Part shown: positions 1-5,653 of the stretch, piece after piece | Layout of the letters: every line of letters starts with the position of its first letter | Position numbering within the stretch: the stretch's first letter is position 1 | Source of the DNA: an uncultured Eubacteriales bacterium | GTDB taxonomy: Bacteria > Bacillota > Clostridia > UMGS1883 | Assembly (NCBI GenBank): GCA_905195005.1 | Contig: CAJJUC010000102.1 | Span: 1-8,539 of the forward strand | DNA: 8,539 nt | Direction: 5' to 3' | Translations under genes and position numbers: made by a program | The notes under the pieces: generated by a model | The model's database searches: none | The model's input: only the letters and a program-made list of their open reading frames with translations | Told to the model about the DNA's origin: nothing

Positions 1-55
1 GCCGTAATGCCGGAAAAGACTTCAAAAAAACGAGTTCGGATACTGACACATCTGC
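1..55 (-). pseudogene. Detached C-terminal codons of the PfkB-family sugar kinase
   Basis: Read on the minus strand from base 55, the codons give ADVSVSELVFLKSFPALR with no stop before the window edge. Many PfkB sugar kinases end with a segment of the type YA-x-x-SVT-x-x-x-x-x-x-S-x-P. The SVS...SFP here fits that pattern at the same spacing, and the frame continues directly from the FEYA at which the main kinase frame stops at 332. I infer that this is the original 3' end, separated by the element at 56-334. It has no start codon or ribosome binding site of its own. The remaining end of the gene lies outside the window. Confidence 0.6.
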
Positions 56-56
56 C

Positions 57-76
57 TAGGCATAAGAGACTCGAAC
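57..76 (+). repeat. Left terminal inverted repeat of the inserted element
   Basis: The twenty bases are exactly complementary to 315-334. The repeat forms the closing helix (P1) of the folded element. Eleven of its outer bases recur at 7694-7704. Confidence 0.85.
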
Positions 77-83
77 TAATGCG

Positions 84-192
84 CCCAATGCTTGCCCAAT
101 TTCCGCACAGCTGTCTTTTCGGGATTTGCAAGGCGGCAAGCCTTGCTTCACCCTGCAAAAACAGCTGCACGAAAATTTTTCGGTGCATTGGG
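84..192. repeat. Arm P2 of the element: long imperfect hairpin
   Basis: Three nested pairings share one centre near base 137. These are 84-91 with 185-192 (8 of 8), 98-114 with 161-177 (14 of 17 Watson-Crick), and 128-134 with 140-146 (7 of 7, loop GGCAA). The three non-Watson-Crick positions (103/172, 106/169, 107/168) would all be G-U pairs in RNA copied from the minus-strand sense. Confidence 0.7.
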
Positions 193-194
193 TC

Positions 195-310
195 TGCGAG
201 TTCAAAAAGAGCAAATTTTTTGCAAGAAAAAGCAAAAGCGGAGTTAATAGTTTATCTATTAACGAGCATTTTAACGCATTATTGCGGAAAATTTGCCTTT
301 CTGAACCGCA
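195..310. repeat. Arm P3 of the element: long imperfect hairpin
   Basis: Bases 195-218 pair with 289-310, giving 22 pairs with two single-base bulges at A199 and A210. Inside, 243-250 pairs perfectly with 256-263 around the loop TTTAT. The only mismatch in the outer helix (205/301) becomes a U-G pair in minus-sense RNA. The arm starts three bases after P2 ends and stops five bases before the right terminal repeat. Confidence 0.7.
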
Positions 311-314
311 TGGG

Positions 315-334
315 GTTCGAGTCTCTTATGCCTA
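315..334 (-). repeat. Right terminal inverted repeat of the inserted element
   Basis: This is the perfect complement of 57-76. Its outer end creates the TAG stop codon (332-334) that now terminates the kinase reading frame. Confidence 0.85.
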
Positions 335-1225
335 TGCATATTCAAAAGCAAAGTGCAGCAGCGCGGAATATTCTTCATCAGACAGATTGCAAAGCACGCT
401 CCGCGTGACTCCTTTTTTCGCCAATCCGAACAAAAACGCGCCGAAAAACCTGTCTCCGCTGCCGGCGGCAAGCGGAAATTCACCCTCGCCGCGGAGGCTG
501 ATTCTCCGCCCGTCATTTAATATCAGTTCTGCTCCGCCGCTGTTTTTCGTCATTATTATGCATTGGCAGCCAAACGCAAGCAGCAGCCGAAACGACTTTT
601 CCCTGCTCTGCGTGCCGCTTATTTTCGAAAGCTCGTTTTCGGAAAGCTTGATAATATCCGTCAGCGGAAGAAACTGCGAAATATTTGTGCGCAGCTCCGC
701 GGAGCTTATCCCCCTTATCGGGCGAAGATTCGGGTCAAATGCAATCAGCGCACCGTTCTTTCTCGCGTATCCTATCGCCTTTTTATGCGCCTTGCGCGGC
801 GCCTCTCCGCACAGCCCCAGCGAGCCGAAGTACAAAACGGCGCAGCCCTTGAATACCTCCTCGCGTATCATATCGGGAGTTATGAATCTTTCCGCTCCGT
901 ATTCGTGATATATCACAAAGTCGCGCTTGCCGCTTTCGTCATAAGCAATAAACGCAACCGGGGTGTTTGCCTTGTCCGTGCGCCTTATAAGCTCCGTATT
1001 AACACCCGATTCCTTAAGGTCTTCAACAAGAAAATCCCCGAAAGAATCCCGCCCGACGCGCGCTATCATCTGCGCCGAGCCGCCGAGCCTGCTCACCGCT
1101 GCCGCAACGTTTGCCGGTGCGCCGCCCGGCACTTTTTCAAAGCTGCGCGCATTTTCAAGCGATGCGCCCTCGCCGCTGCAAACCAAATTAACAACCGATT
1201 CACCTATCGTCACAATGCTTTTCAT
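332..1225 (-). CDS. PfkB-family sugar kinase (fructokinase-like), C-terminus cut by an insertion
   Basis: This is an ATP-dependent cytoplasmic sugar kinase of the ribokinase/PfkB family, possibly for fructose; the substrate is uncertain. The 297-residue frame shows the N-terminal family signature GGAPANVA (34-41), FDPNLRP (163-169), and the second signature as AAGSGDRFFGAFL (253-265), with the presumed catalytic base at Asp258. That second signature is diverged from the usual DTTGAGD: the leading Asp is Leu and GAGD is GSGD. The ATG start has GGAGG (1235-1239) nine bases upstream. The frame ends FEYA at a TAG supplied by the terminal repeat of the inserted element, so roughly the last 20 residues are missing; they lie in frame at 1-55. 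The product may be unstable or inactive. The gene begins only 16 bases after a strong terminator hairpin, so its expression depends on read-through or on a promoter I cannot see. Confidence 0.85.
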   Translation of the reverse strand: MKSIVTIGESVVNLVCSGEGASLENARSFEKVPGGAPANVAAAVSRLGGSAQMIARVGRDSFGDFLVEDLKESGVNTELIRRTDKANTPVAFIAYDESGKRDFVIYHEYGAERFITPDMIREEVFKGCAVLYFGSLGLCGEAPRKAHKKAIGYARKNGALIAFDPNLRPIRGISSAELRTNISQFLPLTDIIKLSENELSKISGTQSREKSFRLLLAFGCQCIIMTKNSGGAELILNDGRRISLRGEGEFPLAAGSGDRFFGAFLFGLAKKGVTRSVLCNLSDEEYSALLHFAFEYA

Positions 1226-1234
1226 TCACGAATT

Positions 1235-1239
1235 CCTCC
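1235..1239 (-). promoter_or_regulatory. Ribosome binding site of the kinase, abutting the terminator
   Basis: GGAGG lies nine bases before the kinase ATG. Only one base separates it from the hairpin at 1241-1284, so folding of that hairpin could affect both read-through and ribosome access. Confidence 0.6.
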
Positions 1240-1240
1240 A

Positions 1241-1284
1241 AAAAAATAATACACAGAGAACAAAACCTCTGTGTATTATTTTTT
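1241..1284 (-). terminator. Rho-independent terminator after DUF6062, symmetric
   Basis: Bases 1241-1258 and 1267-1284 form a perfect 18-bp stem with the loop AACAAAAC. The A6 and T6 ends of the arms give a U-tract in either direction. It lies 28 bases after the DUF6062 stop, so its natural role is to end the ybaK-eamA-DUF6062 transcript. A smaller hairpin (1293-1297 with 1306-1310) lies between it and the stop codon. Confidence 0.85.
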
Positions 1285-1312
1285 CTTTCGCCGCCGTTTT
1301 TTATTACGGCTT

Positions 1313-2008
1313 TTAAAATTTCGTCAGTATTTTTACCGCCTTTTCAACGCTCTGCGCCGCTTCTTCGCTCAGCGGCTTGCCCGCGCTGCGGTAATCGAAC
1401 GACAGTGTAAATTCATGCACAAGCTCATTAAGCTCCGAAAGCTCCTTTTTCTGAAGCTCATACAGATATGAAACAAATCTCTCTGCCTTTTTTCCCGAAA
1501 GCTCCCTTCTTGAAGCCTGCACCGTCAGCGCAAAATGCTCAAGGCAAAGTCCGCCCGATGCTTCGAATTTTTCGCGGAATTCCTGTTCGTTTTCAATCAG
1601 AAACACCATATTTTCCGCTGCCGCACGCATCTGACCGTTCAGCTTATCGCACAATGCGCAGCTGCGAAAGTGCGAATAAAGCTCCTCCGAGCACGCTTCA
1701 AAATCAACCAAAGCGCCCGTCAGTCCGCGTTTTATCTTAACGGACAGCCCATCCGCAAGCTCTTTAAGGTGCGTTTCGAGCGTGAGAGCAAGCCCGAGCC
1801 TGTTTCCGCCGCCGAGCAGCATATTCATATGCCTGCGGCAAAAGCCCTTTTCATTCGTCAGCTGTCTGCCGTCCGGTTCCATAAGCGACGGACCGAGGAA
1901 ATACGCCGCAGCGTCCTCCTCCAGCTTCTTTTCAAGTGTGCACAGCGCGCAGCCGCATTTTTCTCCGATTGCGTCATTCAGGGCAATTGTGTAAATCCGC
2001 TCCTTCAT
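1313..2008 (-). CDS. DUF6062 family protein with two CxxC/CxxH metal-site motifs
   Basis: This 231-residue soluble protein has no signal peptide or membrane segment. I recognise it as DUF6062, a Clostridia family without an assigned function. The sequence contains the same motif pair twice: C20-x2-C23 with C57-x2-H60, then C117-x2-C120 with C155-x2-H158. The spacing between pair members is nearly equal (33 and 34 residues). This suggests an internal duplication and two four-ligand metal sites, probably zinc, although an Fe-S or redox role is not excluded. The ATG overlaps the last four bases of the transporter gene and follows AGGAAGGA, so translation is probably coupled. It is the last gene before the terminator at 1241-1284. 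Association with the transporter and the deacylase is by position only. Confidence 0.8.
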   Translation of the reverse strand: MKERIYTIALNDAIGEKCGCALCTLEKKLEEDAAAYFLGPSLMEPDGRQLTNEKGFCRRHMNMLLGGGNRLGLALTLETHLKELADGLSVKIKRGLTGALVDFEACSEELYSHFRSCALCDKLNGQMRAAAENMVFLIENEQEFREKFEASGGLCLEHFALTVQASRRELSGKKAERFVSYLYELQKKELSELNELVHEFTLSFDYRSAGKPLSEEAAQSVEKAVKILTKF

Positions 2009-2901
2009 TCCTTCCTGCCTCCGAGAAATGCCGGCTTCACCTCAGAAACAAGCACCGCTGCGAATATAACCGCAAAGCCGATAAAAAGCCTGAGAGTCAC
2101 TGTTTCCGATGTGAATATAACCGAGAAAATGACCCCGAAAACGGCTTCAAGGCTCAGAATGAGCGCCGCCGTTGCAGGAGGGGTGAATTTTTGCCCCACA
2201 TTCTGCAGCACATAACAAACGCACGTTGCCATAACCGCAAGATAAAGAATTGCCAGCGCCGTTGTATATGAAAACGATGACGGGAAGGTGTCAAGCGCCG
2301 CTGCCGGAATCCATGCAAGCAAACCTGCCGAAAGGAATTGCAGCATTGTCAGCAGCAGAATATCCCTGTCCTTCGAAAAGATTGAAACAGCCGTCATATG
2401 CATCGCATAGAAAACGCCGCCGAGCAGCGTTAAAAGGTCGCCGCGGCATATTCCGCCGGAAAAATCGTTTCCCCTCATTGAAACAAGCGTTATTCCGAGT
2501 ATACACATTATCGCGGCGAGAATATTATATCTGTCCGGGCGCACGCCCTTTACCGCCCAAAACATGAACGGAACAAGAATACAATAAATCGCGGTAAGGA
2601 ATGCGTTTTTTCCTGCGGTTGTGCCGGGGTCTGCCAGTCCGTAGGTCTGAGCTATGTAAGCGGAAAGCACCAAAACACCCATCACGCAGCCGCGCACGAT
2701 ATATCCGCGGTCAAGCTTTTTCAGGCTTTTGTGCAGCACCGCCGCAAGAATAACGGCGGCAATCGTGAAGCGCGACGCCAAAAGCGTGAAAATCCCGATG
2801 TTTTCAATCGTTCCCTCCATGATAAAGAACGTTGACCCCCAAATCACCGTTGCCATCAGAAGCGCAAGCTTGCTCAGCCGCAAAACAGTTTGTTTTTTCA
2901 T
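2005..2901 (-). CDS. EamA/DMT-family transporter
   Basis: This 298-residue integral membrane protein is of the drug/metabolite transporter superfamily and carries two EamA repeats. About ten hydrophobic segments run along the whole length. The WGSTFF motif (21-26) and RFTIAA (44-49) mark the first repeat, and the LSLEAVFG segment near 249-256 is the matching part of the second. Such proteins export or import small metabolites, and the substrate cannot be read from sequence. The ATG is preceded by GGAGG in a good position and overlaps the deacylase stop by four bases; its own stop overlaps the DUF6062 start likewise. The three genes thus form a tightly coupled transcript. Length and features are normal for the family. 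Confidence 0.9.
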   Translation of the reverse strand: MKKQTVLRLSKLALLMATVIWGSTFFIMEGTIENIGIFTLLASRFTIAAVILAAVLHKSLKKLDRGYIVRGCVMGVLVLSAYIAQTYGLADPGTTAGKNAFLTAIYCILVPFMFWAVKGVRPDRYNILAAIMCILGITLVSMRGNDFSGGICRGDLLTLLGGVFYAMHMTAVSIFSKDRDILLLTMLQFLSAGLLAWIPAAALDTFPSSFSYTTALAILYLAVMATCVCYVLQNVGQKFTPPATAALILSLEAVFGVIFSVIFTSETVTLRLFIGFAVIFAAVLVSEVKPAFLGGRKE

Positions 2902-3380
2902 ATGTCATCCTCCGTTGTAACATCGGCGCACTTTCCGCCGACAAATTCAATAAGCTGCTGAGGGTTTACAAGAATCTGGATTCCGCGTGCGCCGCCGCTC
3001 ACCGAAATCAGACTGAAATTCAGCGCACTTTCGTCAAAATAAGTCGGAAAGCGCTTTTTCATTCCCACGGGGCTGCACCCTCCGCGGATATAGCCCGTCA
3101 AGCCGAGGAGCTCGCGCACATGAACAAACTCAATTTTTTTGTCGCCCGTCAGCTTTGCCGCTTTTTTAAGGTCAACCTCCTTTGCGCACGGAATACAAAA
3201 AACAGCGTATCCGTGCTTATCACCCTTGGTGACCAGCGTTTTGAAAACCTTTTCCTCCTCCTGCGCCGTCTGCCGCGCAATGTGCACGCCCGAAAGGTCG
3301 TTTTCGTCAACCTCATATTCAATGACGGTGAAAGGAATTTTTGCTTTTTCAAGCATTCTGACAGCATTTGTCTTTTGCAT
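2898..3380 (-). CDS. ybaK: YbaK/EbsC-family Cys-tRNA(Pro) deacylase
   Basis: This is a small cytoplasmic editing enzyme that hydrolyses cysteine mischarged on tRNA(Pro) in trans. With the start at 3380 it has 160 residues (MQKTNAVRML...), the usual family length. The conserved Lys lies in KVFKTLV (Lys47). The glycine-rich YIRGGCSPVG segment and the C-terminal GGARGIQILV are typical. In-frame alternatives lie upstream at 3386 (ATG) and 3401 (TTG), but the ribosome binding site AGGGAG (3390-3395) is nine bases from the 3380 ATG and only three from 3386, so 3380 is preferred. It is the first gene of the leftward series and probably starts from the minus-strand promoter at 3419-3447. Some homologues in this family act on other mischarged tRNAs. 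Confidence 0.9.
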   Translation of the reverse strand: MQKTNAVRMLEKAKIPFTVIEYEVDENDLSGVHIARQTAQEEEKVFKTLVTKGDKHGYAVFCIPCAKEVDLKKAAKLTGDKKIEFVHVRELLGLTGYIRGGCSPVGMKKRFPTYFDESALNFSLISVSGGARGIQILVNPQQLIEFVGGKCADVTTEDDI

Positions 3381-3394
3381 TTTCATAATCTCCC

Positions 3395-3423
3395 TTGCCA
3401 AATACAGCTTTAAATGATATTAT
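3395..3423 (+). promoter_or_regulatory. Promoter of the HAD-SpoIIM-xerD series
   Basis: TTGCCA (3395-3400), a 17-base spacer, then TATTAT (3418-3423). The predicted start of transcription is near 3430. Its -10 overlaps that of the opposing promoter. Confidence 0.55.
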
Positions 3424-3447
3424 ATAATAAAATATTGTCGAAATCAA
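3419..3447 (-). promoter_or_regulatory. Promoter of the ybaK-eamA-DUF6062 series
   Basis: On the minus strand, TTGATT (3447-3442), a 17-base spacer, then a perfect TATAAT (3424-3419). The predicted start is near 3412, about 30 bases before the preferred deacylase start. Confidence 0.65.
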
Positions 3448-3466
3448 TGCTGAGGATGTGTTTTTA

Positions 3467-4129
3467 TTGGCTGAATATATTCTTTTTGACCTTGACGGCA
3501 CGCTTACCGACCCGAAAGAGGGAATAACGCGGTGCGTCAGCTATGCTCTTGAGCATTTCGGAATTAAGCGCGACCCCGACTCGCTCACATGCTTCATCGG
3601 ACCGCCGCTTAAGGAGCAGTTTATGAAATATGCCGCACTTTCGGAGAGAGACGCCGTCCGCGCAGTTGAAATATACCGCGAACGCTTCGCCCCGATCGGT
3701 CTGTTTGAAAACAAAATATACGGCGGTATACTTCCGATGCTCGAAAAGCTTCGTTCCCTGGGCGCCGTTATGGCAATCGCCACAAGCAAGCCGAAGGTGT
3801 TCGCCGTTCAAATAGCCGAAAAATACGGAATTGCTCCGTATATGACCGAAATCGTCGGCAGCGAGCTTGACGGAACACTCACCGATAAAGCCCTTGTAAT
3901 AAAAAAGGCGATGGAGCTTCTCGGCGCAGATAAAGAGCACACAATTATGGTCGGCGACCGTGAGCACGACTGCATCGGAGCAAAGAAGAACGGAATCGGC
4001 TGCATCGGCGTTCTGTACGGCTATTCCGAGCCCGGTGAGCTCAAGCGCACCGGAGCTTTAAAAATAGTTTCGGACACGGACGGGCTATGCTCCGCACTTG
4101 TGGGAATAATTGACGGAGGACAGGCATAG
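3467..4129 (+). CDS. HAD hydrolase, phosphoglycolate phosphatase-like
   Basis: This cytoplasmic haloacid dehalogenase-type phosphatase has 220 residues from the TTG start. Motif I is FDLDGTLTD (Asp8 nucleophile, Asp10 acid/base). Motif II is the Thr in ATSKP (106). A Lys from KK (146-147) serves as motif III, and motif IV is GDREHD (Asp164, Asp168). The helical cap carries FIGPPLKEQF, which is common in the Gph/PpaX group. Possible substrates are phosphoglycolate, pyrophosphate or other small phosphates, and sequence does not decide between them. A GTG at 3458 is in frame, but GAGG (3452-3455) is only two bases from it; the TTG at 3467 is 11 bases away and gives the usual N-terminus (MAEYILFDLDGT). 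The next gene starts 21 bases after its stop, so the two are probably cotranscribed. Confidence 0.85.
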   Translation: MAEYILFDLDGTLTDPKEGITRCVSYALEHFGIKRDPDSLTCFIGPPLKEQFMKYAALSERDAVRAVEIYRERFAPIGLFENKIYGGILPMLEKLRSLGAVMAIATSKPKVFAVQIAEKYGIAPYMTEIVGSELDGTLTDKALVIKKAMELLGADKEHTIMVGDREHDCIGAKKNGIGCIGVLYGYSEPGELKRTGALKIVSDTDGLCSALVGIIDGGQA

Positions 4130-4150
4130 TATTGTCTTGGGGTGATGATT

Positions 4151-4681
4151 TTGAAGCTTTCGGACGATGCGAAAAAGACGTTTCTTGCAGTCGGCATAAA
4201 TTTTTTTATCGGCGCAATGCTCGGCGTGATTCTGTTTTATGGGCAGCTTAAGCACAGCGCCGAGCTGCGCAGCTTCGAGCTTGTCAGAAAAGTATCTCCG
4301 GCAGACGTTTTCCGCCTTGTGCGGATGAACATTCTTTGGCTGCTTGCAATTTTTATTGCGAAGTGCATTGCCCCGATGCGCGCCGCACAGCCCATTATGC
4401 TAATCCGCGGCAGCGTGTGCGGCTTCACCGCCTCGTACATAATCCGTTCCTCGTCAGCCGCAGCCGCGGCAGCCGCTGTTATCCCCCAATGCCTGACGGC
4501 GCTTCCGGCAATGGCATTATACTCCGCGCTGATTAATGAAAAACGGAAAAATTCCGTGCGCGCAGGAAAAGACCCCGACTCGCTTAAACGGCGCGATGTT
4601 TTCGTGCTTCTTGCATTTTCCGTTTTCTCCGCTCTCGCCGAAACAGCCGTTTTTTCGGCGCTCAGTATTATTTTGTTCTAA
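4151..4681 (+). CDS. SpoIIM-like sporulation membrane protein
   Basis: This is a 176-residue membrane protein with hydrophobic segments near 11-30, 60-77, 103-128 and 149-176, linked by basic loops. The arrangement LIRGSVCGFTASYII (84-98), then an Ala-rich stretch, then VIPQ (110-113) followed by a helix resembles SpoIIM (stage II sporulation protein M). That protein belongs to the SpoIIDMP engulfment machinery, which remodels peptidoglycan around the forespore. Position supports this: in B. subtilis and many Clostridia, spoIIM lies close to xerD/ripX, and a xerD-like gene follows here. The GGGGTGAT sequence (4139-4146) works as a ribosome binding site for the TTG at 4151, eight bases on; the upstream in-frame GTG (4142) and ATG (4145) overlap that site. 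It is somewhat shorter than the Bacillus protein. Identity rests on motif pattern and context, not on alignment. Confidence 0.6.
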   Translation: MKLSDDAKKTFLAVGINFFIGAMLGVILFYGQLKHSAELRSFELVRKVSPADVFRLVRMNILWLLAIFIAKCIAPMRAAQPIMLIRGSVCGFTASYIIRSSSAAAAAAAVIPQCLTALPAMALYSALINEKRKNSVRAGKDPDSLKRRDVFVLLAFSVFSALAETAVFSALSIILF

Positions 4682-4783
4682 AATGACGAAATTATTCTTT
4701 ATTTATGTGCAATTTGAGCATGTACTTTTTTGCGCTGTTGTATTAAAATATATTCACTATATACGGAACCAAGGGTGACTTTG

Positions 4784-5653
4784 ATGGAAACTATTCTCAG
4801 CGAATACGGGAAATATTTAAAAAAGCAAAAGCTTTCCGACAACACTTTTGCTTCATATATGCGCGACCTTGACAATTTTTGCAGCTATATCGGGAAATCC
4901 GATGATGAGGCGCTCACCGCGGCGGACAACGGCGTGCTTCATTCATATATAGATGAAATGCGCAAAAAGGGCAAGGCTGATTCCACCATTGCCCGTTCCG
5001 TTGCCGCGCTGCGCAAATTTTATCACTATCTGTTCAGGAAAAAATATATCAGTATCGACCCGACCTACGGTCTTGACATGCCGAAGCCGGGAAAAACAAT
5101 TCCCGGCTTTATTTCCGCTTCGGATGTTGCGCGCCTGCTTGACATGCCGAAAGCGGCAACGCTTAAGGGCTACCGCGACAAGGCGATGCTTGAGCTTCTT
5201 TATGCAACGGGCATAAAGGCGTCGGAGCTTATTTCGCTTGAAATATCCGATATTGATTTGCGCAGCGGACTGCTCAGCTGCCGCGGCAGATATATTCCGC
5301 TCGGCAAGGAGGCTGCCGAATCGCTCAACGCATACATAAATAAGGCGCGTCCGCTGATGACGGACAGCTCCTCCGAAAAAACGGTTTTCGTAAACTGTTC
5401 GGGCAGCCCTCTCACACGGCAGGGCTTTTGGAAAATACTGCGCAGCTATGCCGAAGCGGCAGGGATAAAATCGGAAATCAACGCGCAAACGCTCCGTCAC
5501 TCCTTTGCAATGCATCTGCTGCAAAACGGCGCCGATATCAGCGCCGTTTCGGAAATGCTCGGGCATAAGGATGTTGCAACAACGCGCCGCTACAATCAGG
5601 TTCTGAAAGAAAACATAAAAAAAATATATAAAAAAGCGCATCCGAGAGCTTAA
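4784..5653 (+). CDS. xerD: XerD-like tyrosine recombinase with altered catalytic residues
   Basis: This 289-residue protein has an N-terminal SAM-like core-binding domain (about 1-85) and a C-terminal tyrosine-recombinase domain (about 108-285). Its family normally resolves chromosome dimers at dif together with XerC. The overall fit to XerD is good, including LLYATG, LRHSFAMHLLQNGAD, EMLGHKD, a Tyr at 270 and the terminal HPRA. Compared with E. coli XerD, however, Arg I is Lys145, the His of HxxR is Gln235, and the beta-hairpin carrying the catalytic Lys is about six residues short (SCRGRYIPLG). Arg238, His261 and Tyr270 remain. The enzyme may be impaired or need a partner. The ATG at 4784 follows AAGGGTGA at good spacing; an in-frame start at 4730 has no such site. 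It lies 102 bases after the SpoIIM-like gene on the same strand. Confidence 0.85.
   Translation: METILSEYGKYLKKQKLSDNTFASYMRDLDNFCSYIGKSDDEALTAADNGVLHSYIDEMRKKGKADSTIARSVAALRKFYHYLFRKKYISIDPTYGLDMPKPGKTIPGFISASDVARLLDMPKAATLKGYRDKAMLELLYATGIKASELISLEISDIDLRSGLLSCRGRYIPLGKEAAESLNAYINKARPLMTDSSSEKTVFVNCSGSPLTRQGFWKILRSYAEAAGIKSEINAQTLRHSFAMHLLQNGADISAVSEMLGHKDVATTRRYNQVLKENIKKIYKKAHPRA

Larger units (their letters stand above)
56..334. mobile_element. MITE-like 279-bp element with 20-bp perfect terminal inverted repeats
   Basis: The ends at 57-76 and 315-334 are perfect 20-bp inverted repeats (TAGGCATAAGAGACTCGAAC and its complement). The triplet TGC occurs immediately outside both ends (53-55 and 335-337), as expected of a 3-bp target duplication. 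Removing the element plus one TGC copy restores an in-frame kinase C-terminus. Almost all of the interior is self-complementary: one helix system spans 84-192, a second spans 195-310, and the terminal repeats close both. No convincing protein is encoded, since the frames across it have neither ribosome binding sites nor recognisable domains. It therefore looks non-autonomous, moved by a transposase supplied elsewhere, or is a mobile structured-RNA repeat. I cannot name the family. A TA duplication (57-58 and 333-334) with an 18-bp repeat is an alternative reading of the ends. Confidence 0.7.

Noticed and set aside
311..330. GGGTTCGAGTCTC looks like the T-arm of a tRNA
   Set aside because: No acceptor, D-arm or anticodon stem can be built around it, and the bases are fully explained as part of the terminal inverted repeat.
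126..908. Long plus-strand open frame (260 codons)
   Set aside because: It runs through the inserted element and then antisense to the clear PfkB kinase. It is low-complexity, with no motif or ribosome site.
1535..2215. Plus-strand open frame (226 codons)
   Set aside because: It is antisense to DUF6062 and the transporter, Arg/Ala/Cys-rich shadow translation with no recognisable domain.
4943..5641. Minus-strand open frame (232 codons)
   Set aside because: It is antisense to the xerD-like gene, whose domains and ribosome site are clear.
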